A stretch of 51,314 nucleotides of DNA from Paractinoplanes atraurantiacus (GTDB lineage Bacteria; Actinomycetota; Actinomycetes; Mycobacteriales; Micromonosporaceae). The DNA lies in contig NZ_OBDY01000046.1 of the NCBI RefSeq assembly GCF_900215205.1, forward strand, positions 1-51,314. Direction: 5' to 3'. Positions within the stretch are counted from its first letter, which is position 1, and the number at the start of each line of letters is the position of its first letter. The position numbers and the translations under genes are program-made. Of this stretch, positions 33,455 through 41,677 are shown one piece after another. The notes beneath the pieces are model-generated. The model saw nothing but the letters and a program-made list of their open reading frames with translations. It searched no databases and was not told the DNA's origin.

Positions 33455-33798
33455 GGGATTTTTCGCCGGGCGGCGAAACCGAGATCACCGCGGTGGTACC
33501 AGGCGATCTCGGTTTCGCCCTCCAGCCAGCACAGGTCGACCGGCACGCCGTCGAGGTCGGACGGGAAATCGACCAGCAGCGGGGCCAGGCTCTTGAGCAC
33601 GGCCCCGGTCTGCTGAATCTCGGTCATCAGGTCGTCGAGGCGGGCGGTGGCCGCCTTCCACTCCGGCAGGCCTTTCCCGCCGGCGTTGACGACGGCGCCC
33701 ACCTCAGCGGCGTCGGCGCGCAGAATGACAATCTCGTCGAGGACGGGCCGCAGGCGGTCAAGCTCCGCGCGCGCCTCGGCCAAGGTGAACAGGCCCAT
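33451..33798 (-). CDS. DUF2203 family protein
   Basis: A 115-residue cytosolic protein. The N-terminus is a coiled helix (LFTLAEARAELDRLRPVLDEIVILRADAAEVGAV), and the C-terminus has the conserved PSDLDGVPVDLCWLEGETEIAWYHRGDLGFAARRKIP, which is typical of DUF2203. Its function is unknown. ATG 33798 (MGLFTLAE) is preferred over the upstream ATG at 33810. It is convergent with parC, and the last codons overlap that gene's stop. Its 3' end contains a 15-bp inverted repeat that may terminate parC transcription. Confidence 0.85.
   Translation of the reverse strand: MGLFTLAEARAELDRLRPVLDEIVILRADAAEVGAVVNAGGKGLPEWKAATARLDDLMTEIQQTGAVLKSLAPLLVDFPSDLDGVPVDLCWLEGETEIAWYHRGDLGFAARRKIP
33472..33519 (+). 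terminator. 15-bp hairpin past parC, within the DUF2203 gene
   Basis: Arms at 33472-33486 and 33505-33519 pair over 15 bp. The first arm can instead pair with TTTCGCC at 33461-33467 (7 bp with GGCGAAA), so two exclusive folds exist. It lies 18 bp past the parC stop, within the coding part of a convergent gene. Confidence 0.6.
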
Positions 33799-33902
33799 GG
33801 CGACAAGCATGTCTTATCGACACGGGCCGCTCCGTCACCGCGCCCGCCGCGCCGCTTCTCAGTGCGCGCGGCGCCGCTCTGGCCCGTTCGACGGCGTGGC
33901 TG

Positions 33903-34406
33903 TCACGGCAGACGTTGTGGAAGTGGGACCAGTCGCCACCGCTGGGCCAGCGGGAAGCGCTCGGGCAGATCGGCCAGCAGGTCGGTCATGCGGGCGGCCG
34001 AACCGCCGTACAGATAAAGGGCCGTCTCCGTCGGGCCCTCCCAATAGGACTGGAGATCGCCCTCGCCGCCGGTCACCGCGATCACGGCATCCACGAGATC
34101 GTTGATGTCGTTCGACTCGTAGACCTCGGCGGGCAGATCGGTGCCGTTCAGATAGACGCCGAGGCCCTCGGTCACCCCGAAGATCACCGGCTCGGCATCG
34201 TCGAGCCGCGCTTTCGACCCCTTCGGAGCGCCGGCCGCCTCCAGCGTGTCGATCACCAGCGTCAGAACGGCGGCCGCGTCACCCACCACTTCCAGATCGA
34301 AATCGCACGACGCCGGCCCTCCGATCGACAGCGCTCCGGGTCTGCGGGCGGGTGAGACATCTGCCGGTCGGAGGTCTTCCCACCGATGCCACCACAGACT
34401 CTGCAT
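33903..34406 (-). CDS. Hypothetical protein
   Basis: A 167-residue protein not recognised. It starts MQSLWWHRWEDLRPADVSP and continues with an alternating pattern that looks like a small alpha/beta fold (CDFDLEVVGDAAAVLTLVIDTLEAAGAPKG, PVIFGVTEGLGVYLNGTD, LQSYWEGPTETALYLYGGSAARMTDLLADLPERFPLAQRWRLVPLP). It has no signal peptide or transmembrane segment. It is divergent from the ROK regulator (44 bp apart) and might be regulated by it, but nothing shows this. Small acidic proteins of this style include immunity proteins; no toxin partner lies beside it. Confidence 0.6.
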   Translation of the reverse strand: MQSLWWHRWEDLRPADVSPARRPGALSIGGPASCDFDLEVVGDAAAVLTLVIDTLEAAGAPKGSKARLDDAEPVIFGVTEGLGVYLNGTDLPAEVYESNDINDLVDAVIAVTGGEGDLQSYWEGPTETALYLYGGSAARMTDLLADLPERFPLAQRWRLVPLPQRLP

Positions 34407-34450
34407 GGGCGGGCGACCGATGCGGACCGGGCGGTAGGTTGGCCGGTGGA

Positions 34451-35707
34451 ATGCATAGTCACCGGTCGAGCCTCGGGACCCTGCTGCACCACGTGCATGT
34501 GAGCGGGCCGCTGTCGCGTGCCGAGCTGGGTGAGCGGATGGGCGTCAACCGCAGCACGGTGCTGGCGCTGACCTCCGAGCTGGTCGCGGCCGGTCTGGTT
34601 CGTGAGGAGCCGCCGACCGGCGTGACGCGGGCCGGGCGGCCGTCGCTCGTGGTGCGGCCCGAGTCGGAGCGAGTCTTCGTGATCGCCTTCGACGTCGCGG
34701 TCGACCGGCTGACGGCGGCCCGGGTCGGACTGGGCGGGCAGATCCTGGACCGGCGCTCGGCGGCCCGGTCGCGGGCCGGCGCCGATCTGGAGACGGTGGT
34801 CCGGCAGCTGGCCGGGATGGGCCGGGAGCTGATCGCCGCCGTGCCGGCCGGTTCGATGTGTGCGGGGCTGGGCGCGGCGTACTGCGGAATGATCCGGCCC
34901 GGCGACGGCATGGTCCGCTACGGCCCGGAGATGGGCTGGGTGGACCAGGCGTTCGGGGCCGAGCTGGCCCGGGCTCTGGGACTCGGGCTGCCGGTGGCCG
35001 TCGGCAACGAGGCGCATCTGGGCGCGCTGGCCGAGTTCGAGCGCGGCGCCGGCCGGGGCTCACCCGACTTGGTCTACCTGCACGGCGACGTCGGCGTGGG
35101 CGGCGGCATCCTGGTCGGCGGCAAGCTCCTGGGAGGCGACGCCGGTTACGGCTGCGAAGTGGGCCACATGCTGGTCAACCCCACCGACGGCCGCCCTTGC
35201 CTGTGCGGTTCACGAGGTTGCTTGGAGGCCGAGACCGGTGAGTACGCGTTACTGGCCGCGGCCGGCCGCGCGGGCACCGACCCCGAGCGGAACGCCGGCC
35301 TCGGCCGGGACGCGGTGGGTCAGGCGGGCGCCGAGATCGGGTGGGAGGCGGTGCGGGCCGTGGTTCGGGACGCGGCCGGCGGTGACCGGGACGCGGCGGC
35401 CGCTGTGGCCGAGATCGGTGACTGGCTGGGCATCGGGGTCGCCAACCTGATCAACCTGTTCAACCCGGCCGTGGTCATCTTCGGGGGAATGCTGCGTGAC
35501 GTGTACGGGGCCGCGGCACCCCAGGTGTCGGCCCGGATCGCGCGGCACGCCATGCCGGTCTCCCGGGAACGCGCGAAGCTGCGAGTCTCCGAGCTGGCCG
35601 GCGACGCCACCCTGATCGGCGCGGCCGACCTCGGCTTCGCGGCGCTGTTGAACGATCCGCTGAGCCCGAGCCGGACGCCCCGGCTCACCGCAGGGATCCG
35701 GCGCTGA
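34451..35707 (+). CDS. ROK family transcriptional regulator
   Basis: A 418-residue protein with an N-terminal winged helix-turn-helix (SRAELGERMGVNRSTVLALTSELVAAGLV, about 20-50) and a ROK kinase-fold domain. The zinc-site motif is GHMLVNPTDGRPCLCGSRGCLEAE, and GDVGVGGGILVGG is the phosphate-binding loop region. The position of the catalytic aspartate in ROK kinases reads NEAHLGA here, so it is probably a regulator rather than a sugar kinase. ATG 34451 follows the N-terminal HTH pattern. Sugar regulators of the NagC/XylR type look like this; the sugar is unknown. A hairpin terminator follows. Confidence 0.87.
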   Translation: MHSHRSSLGTLLHHVHVSGPLSRAELGERMGVNRSTVLALTSELVAAGLVREEPPTGVTRAGRPSLVVRPESERVFVIAFDVAVDRLTAARVGLGGQILDRRSAARSRAGADLETVVRQLAGMGRELIAAVPAGSMCAGLGAAYCGMIRPGDGMVRYGPEMGWVDQAFGAELARALGLGLPVAVGNEAHLGALAEFERGAGRGSPDLVYLHGDVGVGGGILVGGKLLGGDAGYGCEVGHMLVNPTDGRPCLCGSRGCLEAETGEYALLAAAGRAGTDPERNAGLGRDAVGQAGAEIGWEAVRAVVRDAAGGDRDAAAAVAEIGDWLGIGVANLINLFNPAVVIFGGMLRDVYGAAAPQVSARIARHAMPVSRERAKLRVSELAGDATLIGAADLGFAALLNDPLSPSRTPRLTAGIRR

Positions 35708-35718
35708 CCGTTCCGACT

Positions 35719-35754
35719 GGCCGGCTCGCCGGTGGCCCCGGTGGCGAGCCGGCC
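35719..35754 (+). terminator. Terminator-like hairpin after the ROK gene
   Basis: GGCCGGCTCGCC (35719-35730) pairs perfectly with 35743-35754 around a 12-nt loop, 12 bp past the ROK stop. Confidence 0.65.
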
Positions 35755-35862
35755 CTGACTACCGCGGCCGAGCGGATGTAGCAGTGCGCTGGGCGGCCGG
35801 TGTGTCGGATGGACGAGGTCGTGGGCCGGTTCTGATCGCACCCGGTGGTCAAAGCCGGTGGG

Positions 35863-36810
35863 TCACGAGTGTGAGGTGGCTCCGACCGGTTCCCGGGACG
35901 GGGTTGTGGTGGGGCGGGTCCGGGTTCGCTGGGTCAAGAAGACACAGGCCAGGACTATCGCGGCGGCGGCTATCGAAGCCGGGCTCACCGATTCGCCCAG
36001 CAGCAGGGCGGACCAGGCCAGGGTGAGGACCGGCTGGGCCAACTGGATCTGGCCCACCCGGGCTATGCCGCCTCGGGCCAGCCCCGCGTACCAGGCGAAG
36101 AAACCCAGGAACATCGAGACGGCGGTCAGATAGGCGAACGCGGACCAGGCGCCGAAGTCGGCGTGTGGGGGAGCGGCGGCCGCGGCGACGATCGTGACCG
36201 GGACGGTGACCGGCAGGGAGAGCAGCAACGCCCAGCAGATCGTCCGGGCACCGCCCAGGCTGCGGGCCAGCGCGCCGCCCTCGGCGTAGCCCAGGCCGCA
36301 GAGGATGACGGCGGCCAGCAGGAACAGGTCGGCGGGGTTGAGGGCGCCGCTGACGGCACCCGTGGTGACCAGGAAGGCGACCACGGCCAGCAGGCCGGCC
36401 GAGCTTGCGGCCCAGAACGCCAAGGGCGGGCGCTCGCCGGCGCGCAGGACGGCGAAGACGGCCGTCATCGCCGGCAGCACGGTGATGACGACGGCGCCGT
36501 GAGCCGAGGTCTGTGTCGTCAGGGCCAGCGAGGTGAACAGCGGGAAGCCCACGACCACGCCGAGCGCCACGATCGACAGCCGGCGCCACTGGTCGCGGGC
36601 CGGCCGCGGGGCCCGCGTCGCGAGCAGGTAGGCGCCGGCGAGGGCGGCGGCGCCCACGGCGCGGCCGAAGGCGACGAGCCACGGATCGATCTGCTGCACG
36701 GCGACCCGTGTCATGGGCAGTGACAGGCTGAAGGCCAGCACGCCCAGCGCGCCCAGCGCGAAGCCCGCCGTTATCGAACCGGGCGCAGTAGCGCTACTCT
36801 TCTCTTTCAT
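35863..36810 (-). CDS. EamA/DMT family transporter
   Basis: A 315-residue membrane protein with ten hydrophobic segments and two EamA repeats. The first runs from LGALGVLAFSLSLPMTRVAV and the second from LNPADLFLLAAVILCGLGYAEGG to IAAAAIVLACVFL. The pattern PxxR after TM1 and the QPVLTLAWSALLLGESVSPAS in the second repeat fit drug/metabolite exporters of the RhaT/EamA type. The start ATG 36810 shares two bases with the ATG of the divergent MocR gene, so the pair is likely co-regulated. The substrate is unknown; amino acids or related metabolites are typical. Confidence 0.87.
   Translation of the reverse strand: MKEKSSATAPGSITAGFALGALGVLAFSLSLPMTRVAVQQIDPWLVAFGRAVGAAALAGAYLLATRAPRPARDQWRRLSIVALGVVVGFPLFTSLALTTQTSAHGAVVITVLPAMTAVFAVLRAGERPPLAFWAASSAGLLAVVAFLVTTGAVSGALNPADLFLLAAVILCGLGYAEGGALARSLGGARTICWALLLSLPVTVPVTIVAAAAAPPHADFGAWSAFAYLTAVSMFLGFFAWYAGLARGGIARVGQIQLAQPVLTLAWSALLLGESVSPASIAAAAIVLACVFLTQRTRTRPTTTPSREPVGATSHS
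36771..36800 (+). promoter_or_regulatory. Leaderless promoter of the MocR gene
   Basis: TTATCG (36771-36776), an 18-bp spacer and TACTCT (36795-36800) lie 8 bp from the ATG at 36809. The promoter is inside the coding sequence of the divergent transporter. Confidence 0.5.
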
Positions 36811-38197
36811 GAATGACGGTAACGCAGCCGATCGTGTTATCCAAGATCTGCGTGGGCGGGTGCGGAGCATGGAGGCGGGTGCGCGGCTGCCGTCGGTGCG
36901 TGAGCTGACCGCCCGGCATCAGGCGTCACCGGTAACGGTGGCCGAGGCGATTCGGCGCCTGGTGGCGGAGGGCCTGGTCGAGACCCGATCGGGGCGGGGC
37001 ACGTTCGTGGCTCCGCGGCCCACGACGGAAACACCGCCCGATCTGTCCTGGCAGACCGTGGCGCTCGGGCCACGGCCGGCCGGCGAGAGCGAGATGCAGG
37101 CGTTACTGGCGTTACCGCCGACGGGGGCGATTCCGTTGACCGGTGGTTATCTCGACGCCGATCTGCAGCCGGCGGCGGCGCTCGGTGCGGCGCTGGCCCG
37201 CGCGGCGCGGCAGCCCGCGAGCTGGCAGCGTGGGCCGGCCGAGGGGCGCGAGGACCTGCGCGACTGGTTCGCCCGTCAGGCCGGTGGCGGCCTGCGCGCG
37301 GCCGACATGGTGATCTGCCCGGGCGGTCAGGCCGCGCTGTCGACCGCCTTCCGCGCGCTGGCCTCGCCCGGCGACACCGTGCTGGTCGAGTCGCCGACCT
37401 ATCTCGGGGCTCTGGCCGCTGCCCGCGCTTGCGGTCTGCGGGTGGTTCCGGTTCCCGCCGACCCTTCAGGTGTACGACCGGAGCACCTCGCCGCCGCATT
37501 CGCCCGCACCGGAGCGCGGCTTTTCTATTGCCAGCCGCTGTACGCGAACCCGACCGGCGCGACCCTGTCGGCCGACCGCCGCGCGGCGGTCACCGCGGCC
37601 GTCCGCGACGCCGGAGCGTTCCTGATCGAGGACGACTACGCCCGCGACCTGACCATCGACGGCGAGCCGCCGCGTCCGCTGGCGGCCGACGACCCGGACG
37701 GCCATGTGGTCTACGTGCGCTCGCTGACCAAGTCGGCCGCTCCCGGCCTGCGCGTGGCCGCGATCGGCGCGCGCGGCCCGGCCGGTGCTCGCCTACGAGC
37801 GGCCCGTCTGCTGGACGACTTCTTCGTGGCCGGCCCGCTGCAACAGGCCACTTTGGAGCTCGTCACCGCGCCGTCGTGGGCCCGGCATCTGCGCGCCTTG
37901 CGAACCGCTCTCGCCGCGCGACGGTCCGCGTTGCTGACCGCGCTCCACCGTCACTTGCCCAGCATGGTGCCGTCGACCGTGCCGCGCGGCGGCCTGCACT
38001 TGTGGGTGGCCCTCCCCGACGGCGCCGACGACATCGCCACGACAACAGCGGCTGCCGCCTCCGGAGTGACCGTCTTCCCGGGCCGCCCGTGGTACGCGGC
38101 GGAACCCCCAGGCCCGTATCTGCGCCTGACCTACGCCGCCGCCCCCGCCGACCAGATGGACGAGGCCATACGCCGCCTGTCCCTCACCATGCTCTGA
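36809..38197 (+). CDS. MocR-type GntR/aminotransferase regulator
   Basis: A 462-residue PLP-dependent regulator. A GntR winged helix (about 10-68, LPSVRELTARHQASPVTVAEAIRRLVAEGLVETRSGRGTFVAPRP) is followed by a fold-type I aminotransferase domain. The PLP lysine is in SLTKSAAPGLRVA (K308), with the NPTG motif at 247-250 and EDDYARD near 274-280. MocR proteins bind PLP and a substrate and often control nearby transporters. Here the EamA gene is divergent, with overlapping start codons, so autoregulation and control of the transporter are likely. The target amino acid is unknown. ATG 36809 is chosen as the first codon that keeps the whole DNA-binding domain. Confidence 0.9.
   Translation: MNDGNAADRVIQDLRGRVRSMEAGARLPSVRELTARHQASPVTVAEAIRRLVAEGLVETRSGRGTFVAPRPTTETPPDLSWQTVALGPRPAGESEMQALLALPPTGAIPLTGGYLDADLQPAAALGAALARAARQPASWQRGPAEGREDLRDWFARQAGGGLRAADMVICPGGQAALSTAFRALASPGDTVLVESPTYLGALAAARACGLRVVPVPADPSGVRPEHLAAAFARTGARLFYCQPLYANPTGATLSADRRAAVTAAVRDAGAFLIEDDYARDLTIDGEPPRPLAADDPDGHVVYVRSLTKSAAPGLRVAAIGARGPAGARLRAARLLDDFFVAGPLQQATLELVTAPSWARHLRALRTALAARRSALLTALHRHLPSMVPSTVPRGGLHLWVALPDGADDIATTTAAAASGVTVFPGRPWYAAEPPGPYLRLTYAAAPADQMDEAIRRLSLTML
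36816..36844 (-). promoter_or_regulatory. Leaderless promoter of the EamA gene
   Basis: On the minus strand TTGGAT (36839-36844), a 17-bp spacer and TACCGT (36816-36821) lie 5 bp from the ATG at 36810. The promoter is inside the MocR coding sequence. Confidence 0.55.
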
Positions 38198-38315
38198 ACG
38201 GTCGGCCGGATGGGCAGGGGTGGGCGCCGTTTGGTTCGAAACCGGGGAGTGGGCCGTTGCTGCTGTCCGATATGTGCGTTTATCGGGGGAGGTAGCTAGC
38301 TGACGGGGGAAGGCA

Positions 38316-39065
38316 ATGGAGCGCAGGCAACTGCTGGCCGGGGCGGCCGTGATCGCCGCTGGTGTGCTGGTTCCGGGTGGGGTGGCCGAGGCCGCGTACG
38401 GCGACGAACCGGTTGTTCTCTACTCCGAGGGTGGCGGCTTCGTGCCTGCCGGCTACGACCAGATCCGGCCGCCGCAGCTGGTCGTCTATTCCGGCGGTAC
38501 GGCGATCGTCGACGCTGAGCGGCGGCTGCGGCTGCGGTCCGGTGAGACCGATGCCCTGCTGCGGCACTCGGTGCGGGTGCTGCGTGAGCCGGCCAACGGC
38601 AAGCTGCTTCTCGGGCCGGGCGACCCGCAGATCGCGGACGCGCCGACCAGCCACTTTGAGGCCCGGTGGCGGGGGCGGACGCTGCGGCTGGACGCGTACG
38701 CGTTCACCGCCTACCGCGAGCACCACGGCTACGCCGCCGCGACCTACGGCCTCTACGACGACCTCATGGCCTGCCGGGCCCGGGTTCGCCGGCGCGGTGC
38801 CCTCCATCAGCCGGATGCCGTCCGGCTGGTCGCGGTGCTGGCCGGCGGCGGTCCGGCGGCCGAGACGAAGCCGTGGCCGGCCGGTGTCACGCCGCCCTTG
38901 TTTCCCAAGGACGCCTGGTGGAGCAATCGGGACGTGCGTGGGCGCCAGGCCCGGGCCGTGCTGCGGGCGCTGCCCCGCAAGGACGTGTGGGACTGGCGCT
39001 CGTACCGGCTGCCCGACGACCGCGTGGTCAGCGTGACCTGGCGTTACCTGCTGCCTCACGAATAG
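38316..39065 (+). CDS. Secreted hypothetical protein, probably Tat-exported
   Basis: A 249-residue exported protein. The N-terminus MERRQLLAGAAVIAAGVLVPGGVAEA has two arginines before a hydrophobic stretch, a plausible Tat signal with cleavage after VAEA. The mature part begins YGDEPVVLYSEGGGFVPAGYDQIRPPQLVVYSGGTAIVDAERR, which looks like a beta-rich secreted domain found in other actinomycetes. It has no catalytic motif that I can name. GGGGGAAGG lies just before the ATG. Flanking genes show no operon partner, and the next gene is 184 bp away on the same strand. Confidence 0.7.
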   Translation: MERRQLLAGAAVIAAGVLVPGGVAEAAYGDEPVVLYSEGGGFVPAGYDQIRPPQLVVYSGGTAIVDAERRLRLRSGETDALLRHSVRVLREPANGKLLLGPGDPQIADAPTSHFEARWRGRTLRLDAYAFTAYREHHGYAAATYGLYDDLMACRARVRRRGALHQPDAVRLVAVLAGGGPAAETKPWPAGVTPPLFPKDAWWSNRDVRGRQARAVLRALPRKDVWDWRSYRLPDDRVVSVTWRYLLPHE

Positions 39066-39249
39066 ACACATCCCATTCATTGACTTCGATTCCCCGCGAT
39101 GGTTGCCTATTGGCGTCGATCGATATGGTGCGGTCACGGGGGACTGCGCATCTCGTTCATCGGCCCTGCTCCGCGTTGTGCAGAGTCGGCTTTCCCCTGT
39201 CCCGCACGGCGATCGATTCGTCAATGTCGGATGAGCGGGGGAGAGCACA

Positions 39250-40818
39250 GTGGCAAGACGATGGAGAGCACGCGGCTGGACCGCGGGGCTGATGATCGGG
39301 GCGCTGGCCGTCACCGGGGCGGTCGGCGTGAGTGGCCCGGCGGCCGCCGCGCCCACGCCCGTACCAGCCGCCGAGCAGCCGGCGGACGGGGAGTCGGGCT
39401 CGATCGACGTCACGATCAGCGACGCGGAGTACCAGGCGCTCGTCGCCGAGGGCAAGAAGCGCGAGGCCGGCCTGCTGAAGACGCCCGGCGCGCCCGCGCA
39501 GGCGGCCGTCCGGCCCGCGAGCATCGCGGCCGAGACGGAACACCGCAAGCCGGTCAGCCTGGAGACCGCCAGCCGGCAGTCGCGGCAGATGGGCGCTCAG
39601 CACCCGAGCCCGGTCAAAGCCGCGCCGCCCGTCCGAACCGGAGCCACCGGGCCGGTCACCAATGTCGCCCCGGCCATCGGGGACCAGCCCGATCAGGGCG
39701 CGCTCGACCAGTGCATGACCTCGGACGCCGAGAACGAGTTCGGGCACGTCCTCAACCGCTTCGTCTACTGCAAGCGGTTCGAGACGCAGGTCAACTTCTA
39801 CCGGGTCGTCCAGGGCTTCCGGATCAAGATGGGCGAGACCGAGTTCACGTACGAGCTGGTCGGGCAGGGCGACGACCACGCCCGCCGGATCCGGACGTTC
39901 GCCCGGATCCAGGAGGACTCGGTCGACTACGACTGGCGGATCGGCTGGGAGCAGGTCTTCATCGCGCCGTACCTGCCGCTGTCGTTCATCATGAACTGCG
40001 TGGAGGACTTCGAGGTCTGCAACGCCACCCGCGGCCCGGTCGTCCTGCCGTTCGTCACCTGGGACAACAACACCGACTGGTTCTACTGGGACGTCTACAA
40101 CTTCGCCCGTTCCGGTGTGGGCCGCGACGTCATCTCGTACAACCAGTTCTATCTCGAATTCCAGGCCTTGGGGTACGGCGTCTCCGACCCCGGCCACAGC
40201 GCGTCCCGGCGCGTGCGGTGCGACTCGGCGACGTACCTGGCGCACGGCACCACCCAATATCCCGAGGCGTGCGTCTTCGCCGAGGTGATCCCGCACCTGA
40301 ACTATCAGGTCGGCACCGATCACGGCTCGGTGGCGCTGCACATCGCCACGGCCCAGGACCGGCCCAACGACACCTGGCCCAAGCTGGTGCCGGAGGACGT
40401 GCCACCGCCGCGTGACAAGCGGATCCCGGGCAAGTACCAGCCGGGCGTGGCCGACGCGCCGGGCCTGCACCGGATCACCGCCGAGCTCCACCCGGGACAG
40501 ACCAAGGACAACGAGGACCACAAGGAAGGCGCCTGCTACAAGCGCGGCACGCAGAAGGACCTCTACCTCGACACCGGCCTGCCGACACCGCCGGACACCT
40601 CGGTCGAGCAGTGCGACGAGTACCCGTTCGGCTCTACCCTGGAGGGCGCGGCCCACCCGGACTGGGACTTCTCCGTGCGGGCGGTGCCCCAGCGGGACAA
40701 CAGCGTCGCCGGTGGCATCCTGCGGGCCTGGTACACCGACGACCGTATCCTCGCGTGGGACGCGGAGCTGCCGGCGCCCGACATCACGAACGACGAGTTC
40801 TACGTCAACATCGAATGA
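39250..40818 (+). CDS. Secreted NucA/NucB-type nuclease
   Basis: A 522-residue exported protein. The signal peptide (LMIGALAVTGAVGVSGPAAAA, cleaved near 34) is followed by a 120-residue proline/alanine-rich region, a domain of unknown type at about 150-350 (cysteine-containing, with WDNNTDWFYWDVYNFARSG) and a C-terminal NucA/NucB domain at about 425-522. The diagnostic CDEYPFGSTLEG (455-466), followed by VRAVPQRDNSVAGG and EFYVNIE, matches secreted sporulation-type DNases, with E457 the likely catalytic residue. It should degrade extracellular DNA. The start is GTG 39250 with a GGGGGAG upstream. A 14-bp hairpin and a possible immunity-like gene follow. Confidence 0.82.
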   Translation: MARRWRARGWTAGLMIGALAVTGAVGVSGPAAAAPTPVPAAEQPADGESGSIDVTISDAEYQALVAEGKKREAGLLKTPGAPAQAAVRPASIAAETEHRKPVSLETASRQSRQMGAQHPSPVKAAPPVRTGATGPVTNVAPAIGDQPDQGALDQCMTSDAENEFGHVLNRFVYCKRFETQVNFYRVVQGFRIKMGETEFTYELVGQGDDHARRIRTFARIQEDSVDYDWRIGWEQVFIAPYLPLSFIMNCVEDFEVCNATRGPVVLPFVTWDNNTDWFYWDVYNFARSGVGRDVISYNQFYLEFQALGYGVSDPGHSASRRVRCDSATYLAHGTTQYPEACVFAEVIPHLNYQVGTDHGSVALHIATAQDRPNDTWPKLVPEDVPPPRDKRIPGKYQPGVADAPGLHRITAELHPGQTKDNEDHKEGACYKRGTQKDLYLDTGLPTPPDTSVEQCDEYPFGSTLEGAAHPDWDFSVRAVPQRDNSVAGGILRAWYTDDRILAWDAELPAPDITNDEFYVNIE

Positions 40819-40825
40819 TCCGGTG

Positions 40826-40859
40826 TGTGCCGGCCGGGCCTTCGAGCCCGGCCGGCACA
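40826..40859 (+). terminator. Hairpin between nuclease and following gene
   Basis: A perfect 14-bp stem (40826-40839 with 40846-40859) and a 6-nt loop lie 8 bp past the nuclease stop. There is no T-tract, so partial termination or mRNA stabilisation is possible. Confidence 0.6.
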
Positions 40860-40876
40860 GCGGTGGGAGGACCTCC

Positions 40877-41422
40877 ATGGCCGTACCCCTCGACCTGACC
40901 CAGCGTCTCGGTGAGGGCTGGTGCGTCACGGTGACGGTGCTGGCCCCGGCGCTGACGCTCGACATGATGGGCGTGGCGCGGGTGTCCGAGGTGCCGGACG
41001 GCCTGACCGTGGCCAGCCGCCGCATCCCGCAACGGCTGCCCGAGGTGATGCTCCTGGCCAAGGAGAAGGGCGAGGGGTCTCTGGTTCTGGAGGTCGAGGG
41101 CACCATCGGCTGGATCGGGGCCGGCGCGGAGATGCTCGGCGAGCTGTCCGAGGCCGGGCGGGCCTGCACGATCTACCGCGACCCCAACAAGATCGAGCTG
41201 CTGGTGGCCGAGGACGGCGACGTGATCGGTGGGATGAGCGCGGTCAGCCTGAGCTCGTGGGGAAGCTTCGACGAGCGCTGGACCGAAGGGCTGGACGAGA
41301 CGTCGGGGACGCCGAGCCAGTGCGCGGTGCTCGCCCTGGAAGCGATCACCGGCGTCGGGCTCGACGCCGGTGCGCTCGACGATCCGTGGCTCGGGGGATT
41401 GACGAAGGGGCCTACTTACTAG
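40877..41422 (+). CDS. DUF6461-like protein, possible immunity protein
   Basis: A 181-residue cytosolic protein. The order WCVTVTVLAP, a LGELSEAGRACTIYRDPNKIELLVAEDGDVIGG middle and a SSWGSFDERW segment resembles DUF6461-type proteins of actinomycetes, some of which sit beside secreted toxins. I cannot confirm the family. It begins 58 bp after a secreted NucA/NucB nuclease, with GGGAGG at 40865-40870, so a nuclease-inhibitor role is a possibility. It has no signal peptide, as expected for a cytosolic inhibitor. Nothing in the sequence shows binding. Confidence 0.6.
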   Translation: MAVPLDLTQRLGEGWCVTVTVLAPALTLDMMGVARVSEVPDGLTVASRRIPQRLPEVMLLAKEKGEGSLVLEVEGTIGWIGAGAEMLGELSEAGRACTIYRDPNKIELLVAEDGDVIGGMSAVSLSSWGSFDERWTEGLDETSGTPSQCAVLALEAITGVGLDAGALDDPWLGGLTKGPTY

Positions 41423-41621
41423 GTTCCGGGACGTCGCACTTGATCTTCGGGTTGACGCCCATCCAGTTGAGCGGCCCGGCCACCACGGTGACGACGATCG
41501 TGCCGAACTCGGCGCAGCTCGTGTCGCCGGTGTCCTTGAAGTAGCCGCGCTCGTAGGCGGCGACGCCGCCCAGAACGAGCCAGAGGATGACGATCAGCCC
41601 GCCTATCGTTCCGAAGCGCAT
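41412..41621 (-). CDS. Small conserved membrane protein
   Basis: A 69-residue protein with an N-terminal hydrophobic helix (TIGGLIVILWLVLGGVAAY) and a second apolar stretch (GTIVVTVVAGPLNWMGVNP) ending in KIKCDVPEPSK. The C-x(n)-C spacing (TSCAEF, KIKC) and the GPLNxxGVNPKIKC end resemble small actinomycete proteins of unknown function. A good AGGAGG precedes the ATG. The 3' end overlaps the convergent DUF6461-like gene by 11 bp. Confidence 0.75.
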   Translation of the reverse strand: MRFGTIGGLIVILWLVLGGVAAYERGYFKDTGDTSCAEFGTIVVTVVAGPLNWMGVNPKIKCDVPEPSK

Positions 41622-41677
41622 CGGAGCCTCCTGAGTTCGTGGGGATGACCGGCGACGTACCCCGAAGGCTTTGATCT

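Noticed and set aside
35755..35862. tRNA or small RNA in the ROK-EamA gap
   Set aside because: No cloverleaf or conserved arm sequences were visible beyond the single hairpin at 35719-35754.
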